Shown here one piece after another: positions 59,793 through 64,000 of a stretch of DNA of 64,000 bases. Position numbers and translations under genes: made by a program. Below the pieces are notes generated by a model, which was not told the origin of the DNA, did no database searches, and saw only the letters and a list, made by a program, of their open reading frames with translations. The stretch comes from Trichosphaerium sp. ATCC 40318. Taxonomy: Eukaryota > Discosea > Flabellinia > Trichosidae. Positions within the stretch are counted from its first letter, which is position 1. Every line of letters begins with the position of its first letter. The stretch is taken from the NCBI GenBank assembly GCA_038496445.1, contig JALMLS010000447.1:186001-250000 (forward strand). Reading direction: 5' to 3'.

Positions 59793-62505
59793 TCACTTTA
59801 TTGCTTCTTGTCTTCTTTCCCACCATGACTTACGTGGTTCATCATGGCGAGATTTTTTACGCCACCAGTACTTGTTTTCTCCTTCTCCGCAGAAAGATTC
59901 AAAGTGGGTTCTGTGCAGTTCAGTGTACAAGTGTTTGAAAGCGTCCATCCTTACTTCCTGTGTTGTATTATTAATATGTTGTTTAGACACAAAATGTGAT
60001 TACATACTGGAATATAAGCAGCTGTACGATCGCAATTATACATAAACTGAGGTTGTGTTTGCGTGACGTGTAAATCAGCAAGCATAACAGCAGTGCCAAC
60101 ATCTTCAAAGTAATTTAATTTGGTCTTTTTTCTATTGGCTATTTTGTTCATAGTAAGTTTTACCTCAATGTTGAATCTAAGCAATGCTGATTTTGTACGC
60201 ACAAGCACCCAGTAGCTATTATACATATGTAATGCAAGATCATGTGATAAGATATAAGCTCCACCAATAGCGTACTGCAGAGGAAGATATTTTTGTGGTA
60301 CAATAGAAGTTGAATCGTTGTATATTGCTGTCCGCCCGTAGTACACTCGCCTCTTTGGGAAGTACTTTGAATACTCTAAAATTTTGTTGGGAAGGATCCA
60401 TGTGTCATCATCACCTTTGAAAGTGTTAGATCAGATTGTTGCTAGCAATTGTTTATAAATGTTGAATGTTCAATATGTGAATGTACATTTTAGGATGTAG
60501 TCAAAGTTGTAAGTCTCAATCGCGTATTTGATAAACAACATTGTCTTCATTGATAGGTCCTCGTATTTATCTTTCATTGGAAGTAGTTTAATGTCTCCAT
60601 ACGTATCGTTCTCTATCAATATTAGAGCCAAAACAAAAAATTAAAAAAATGGATTCCTCGAACAAGATAGTACCTCTTTTAAGTTCCTTCATGATATCAG
60701 GACCTTTATCATCAATAAGTCATAAAAGTGCTTTAAATTTAACAGGCGTATGTATATGTTTACCACCCATTATCCAATACGCTTCGTACTCCGTACCTCG
60801 TGTACCTTTAGGGAATCTAGGGACGATTTTTGTAAGCAGTTCACACTTTCAAAAAAATTCTAGCACACCTCAAAAACGTTATTTTTGGCCAAATTTTGGG
60901 TATGCTTCAGAGCACATTTGTGTCTACAATTTGGTAGCACCAGAACTTGCTGGTAATTAATAGTGTACTTCAATCAACTATTTCATTGAATCCAAAAACG
61001 AGTTTTTTCTGCCTGGGATCATATTCTTCTCCTCTAACACCACCATGTTTTGCAGGTAATTCTTGAACACCATAGTGATTAAGGATTACATTCTGTCGTT
61101 TCTTGCATTTTTTATCACTTTTAGTGTTCCACATAAAGCTATCATCACCCGTCTCTATACCTGATTGCTGTAAATTGGTCATTGTTTTGAACAATCATTC
61201 TAACCCACAGATACCTTTTTCAAATCTTTCCTTTTGACGGCAGGTGCTCAATAAACCATTGTCTACCTATAAGCAGTTATAGAGTATTTGATAATTTAGG
61301 TATCAAAACACGGAGACAACTTTTTCATAGAAGTTGATGAACATAATATTTAAATGAAAATGTCAAAATACTCACTCTTGCTTGGTATTTTATTGAATCA
61401 GAGGTCCATACAGCTTGCTGTAGTTATGTTTTACCACTACAGAAGTTTTAGAGACAGAACTTACTTTTTACATGGAGATAACTTCAGTACTTACCAAAAA
61501 CAGTTTCTTTGAAACTATGCTGCTACAATTGTTTAACTATTGCTGAAATTTATGCTGTATCATATACAGTGTATGGACTATACTTTCAAAGAGTACAGGA
61601 CCTTCAATAACTCATTTTATTTCATAAAATGTAAAACTGCTTGTGGTAAATGGAGTAGGAATATTGGAATTTACAGATTACGCAAGGCTGTACAGACTTG
61701 AAACCCTTCTTGACATATTTCAAATAGCTATTAAATGTATGTACACCATTTAAACGCTTGTACACGCTTGCCCTACATCGGTATTGGGGAACTCGATTTG
61801 ACTACAATATTAACACAGCAAACCAACGTTTTAAGCGTTTTCCGAGCGATAAATGTCGTTTAAAGGTACATTGTACATACACGTTCATATTGTGGTACCA
61901 TAAGCTTTATTTTAGCCCATAACGCATAAATTTATTTGCAAGAGCCATTTATGATGATTTCAGGCTCGAATCATCTGTTTATTCTCAATGAAGCTCGATT
62001 GAAGCTTTTTTAGCTATGTATTAAAAAAATACGCCAAAAAACATGTAAAAAAGTAAATAATTTATTTCACACTTAGAACATAACAATAGAGCCATTCGTT
62101 CTAGAGATACATTAACACACGCTAAAGCATTGATATAAGAGGTGTGAACCGCTTACAAAAATAGTCCCTACATCAAAACGTTAGCCCCTTAGAAAAAATC
62201 TATTTTTAGATGTACAAGTTCCACCACGTGTTTCTTACAGGTCTTCGTCTACGTATGTATTGTGGTGATGAAAACACTCCAAAAATTATTTTCCTGTGCG
62301 GTACCGATTTGTTTCTTAGTTTAGCAACGTGTGGAACTATTTTATCAACAAATTTTGGCATATCTGAGACTTTTGAGACTTCCGAGGGTTCCAGAAGGCT
62401 GTTTTGCTCGATTTGATTTTTCGGCTTTGTACTCATAATATTTACGAGAACCAAGATTAATATAACATTGTAGAATAAAAGCCAATACGATTTCCAGAGT
62501 ATCAT
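59793..62505 (-). CDS. Family-31 glycosyltransferase (beta-1,3-galactosyltransferase-like), type II membrane protein
   Basis: Exon 1 (62505 to about 62214) has a short cytosolic start, a signal-anchor helix (YWLLFYNVILILVLVNI), a stem, and the family entry motif IIFGVFSSP..RRRRPVRNTWW. The downstream exons fit: 60845-60764 (TEYEAYWIMGG), 60703-60674, 60612-60487 (ENDTYGDIKLLPMKDKYEDL, the GT31 YGDI/D.Y.NL region), 60414-60008 (CDDDTW, the metal-binding DDD; YAIGGAYILSHDLALHM; YFEDVGTAV, matching EDV), and 59957-59793 (C-terminal tail). A bridging exon between about 60845 and 62214 is missing from my model because the phases do not match. Expected role: Golgi transfer of a hexose in beta-1,3 linkage to glycoproteins or glycolipids. 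Confidence 0.78.
60970..61194 (-). other. Exon-like open stretch inside the glycosyltransferase interval
   Basis: The minus strand reads VILNHYGVQELPAKHGGVRG and EEYDPRQKKLVFGFNEIVD before a stop, preceded by an acceptor-like TTTACAG. ELPAKHGG vaguely recalls the LP..GG signature of CRAL-TRIO domains. It could be the missing exon of the glycosyltransferase, a nested gene fragment or chance. Confidence 0.3.
61195..62213. other. Probable large intron of the glycosyltransferase gene; no other gene seen
   Basis: About 1 kb of AT-rich DNA between the catalytic exons and exon 1, much longer than the usual introns here. No coding pattern was recognised. Confidence 0.4.
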
Positions 62506-64000
62506 TTACATAACCTTACGCCAAGGAATCTTGACAATTTATGACCATGATACTGATTGTTGAAAGATTATCTGAGATGTATCTCGTTCTATCACTAAGG
62601 GCAATGACCTACAAGTGTTATGTGGTTATGACGGATCGGTCATAATAGCTTGTTGGTGTAACAACAGCTAGCGAGATGACTCAAGGAATAGATTTATTGA
62701 ATATTTGAAGTTTTCACGTGCTCAAATACTTTGTTATTACATCGCTATCTTGCGCTTGTGTGACGTCTAAGTTTTGTAACTCCATCTGTTGTTTCGCCAG
62801 TCTTTTTTTCGCTGACAGTGCTCTGCAATTCATTTAAAGTGCTTTCAGGGGAAAAATACAACTATTCTGTTACTGTTGGTATACTCTAACTTTTGAGTAG
62901 TCTCATATTGCGACATTCAAGCAGTCTATCTGCAGTTACTATTTCGTAGTGGCCCACATTATGCCGAAATGCGAACACAAGTAAAATCCTTGTCAATTCC
63001 TCCTTAAAAACAATACCGATTTATTGTTAGATGAGAGAAGTAAGAAAATTCTCCTTTACAACCAAATATAGCGCTATGTACTTAACATGTTAATACATGG
63101 TTTAGTTTCCATACCTAACCTTTGTACCCTTACAATGTTGTTGTATTCTATTGTTGCTATTTCCTTTCTTTGAATACATTCTACTTATGTTCGTGTTCTC
63201 ATGTGGCATCATCAATACTTGGAACATGTGAATTGTATTTGGATTCAAGAATATTGAATTATCTATTGCATTCTTTTATGTTGTTCCAAAGAACGACATG
63301 ACCTGTTGATGTCATTGCTCCAATTACAAACTCAATAGAGAATTTTTCTCTAAGCAGTTGAAGAAAAAGTAAAAAATGTGTCAGTGACACAGCAGTCAGC
63401 TACTCACCTGAAACTGCCGTATGCGATAGGTTAAGGTTTGTATTTCAAGGGGAAGATCTAAACAGAGATGCACAAGAAGTACATTATATGCAATTATCAT
63501 AGGAAATATGTGCCTTGCTCTTTTCAGCAAAAAAGGAACTTTTAATGCCTTATTTAAGAGCAACAACACCTTTTTCTGTCAAATGAATGGGCCAGATCTG
63601 CTTAAACAGTAATGTACTTATCCCTGATATGAGGCATGCGCATGTCGAATACAATACATCATTTTTGGCTGTTTGGGATGTTGCATAAGTTAGAAAGAGG
63701 AAAAAAACTGTAAACATTTTTGGTAAAAGTGCACTACAACAAACGAAAAGCGGTTAGCTCGGTTTTATATCGCTAATCAAGATCAATAAGCTGAACTTGA
63801 CGTTTTTTGCGGAGCCACGACTAACGTTTTAGTGTGCACACTCAGGTTCGATGCACTACTACTCTTTACTTTCAAGGTATAAATGATGAACAAAAATAAC
63901 CTAGCTAGAAGATTTTCACATTTTACAATAACGTCATACCATAAAAACAGTAAAACGTATTTTTCTCACGGCTACAGGTTTATATTAGGCTCTCATACTT
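62506..64000. other. Right-end intergenic region with a duplicated segment
   Basis: No supported gene. 62915-62990 repeats 59350-59425. CACGTG occurs at 62715. Open stretches are short and lack family features. Confidence 0.45.
62910..62992 (+). repeat. Partial duplicate of 59345-59427
   Basis: Both copies contain TTCAAGCA, GTGGCCCACATTATG and GAAATGCGAACACAA with scattered substitutions. The right copy loses similarity afterwards (AAGTAAAATCCTTG against AATGTAAACTCCTT). It is a fragment of the same element or gene start. Confidence 0.7.

Noticed and set aside
59750-60045. Plus-strand frames over the last glycosyltransferase exons
   Set aside because: The minus strand carries the GT31 motifs and consistent splice sites; the plus frames have none.
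60704-60763. In-frame TGA read as tryptophan (alternative genetic code) in the glycosyltransferase
   Set aside because: A 60-nt GTAAAC-AG intron removes the stop and keeps the frame (WIMGG then PDIMKELKR), and other genes here use TGA and TGG normally.

Overview
The window reads as nuclear DNA of an AT-rich, intron-dense unicellular eukaryote. Genes are split by many short GT-AG introns (mostly about 45-120 nt) with T-rich 3' ends and an unusual preference for GTACG at the 5' splice site. A Frizzled-type seven-helix receptor and a colossin-like giant surface protein built of SdrD_B/Cna_B modules are both known from Amoebozoa (Dictyostelium fsl and colossin families), so an amoebozoan or similar protist is my best guess. 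This is inference; no marker gene settles it. I see no bacterial operon structure, rRNA, tRNA or CRISPR.

Layout. 1-13788 (minus): one huge secreted SdrD_B-repeat gene that runs off the left edge, with a signal peptide, a unique N-terminal region and then higher-order repeats. 16018-19585 (plus): a complete Frizzled-like receptor (cysteine-rich domain plus 7 TM), divergently arranged with the giant gene across 2.2 kb. 20968-55274: a family of GPI-anchor-like C-type lectins, seven apparently intact (A 20968, B 31385, C 38803, D 41625, E 45402, F 47592, I 53472) and two decayed (G about 48013, H 50690). Other genes lie between them: a small single-TM protein (24716-25425), an F-box/SNF2 ATPase (25929-30352), a FLYWCH/MULE transposon (about 33873-36860), an F-box-like leucine-rich-repeat gene (42057-43251), a 2-oxoglutarate/Fe(II) oxygenase (48677-50560) and an F-box-like MORN/YwqK-repeat gene (51412-52374). 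55814-56587 (minus): a possible methyltransferase. About 57139-59014 (plus): an F-box/NHL-repeat gene. 59793-62505 (minus): a family-31 glycosyltransferase. The right end (62506-64000) has no gene I can support.

Themes. The surface biology is conspicuous: a giant Ca-binding-type adhesin, a lectin family that varies at the sugar-specificity residue, a Frizzled-like receptor and a Golgi glycosyltransferase. A second theme is F-box-like N-termini joined to unrelated C-terminal domains (SNF2, LRR, MORN, NHL). The lectin region is a product of duplication: inverted copies, mosaic flanks, pseudogenes and inserted transposons. The palindrome CACGTG occurs about 61 times by eye, far above expectation, mainly in introns and intergenic DNA.

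Limits: exon boundaries were deduced by hand from reading frames and splice motifs. The 5' end of the F-box/NHL gene, a middle exon of the glycosyltransferase and one junction of the oxygenase are unresolved.
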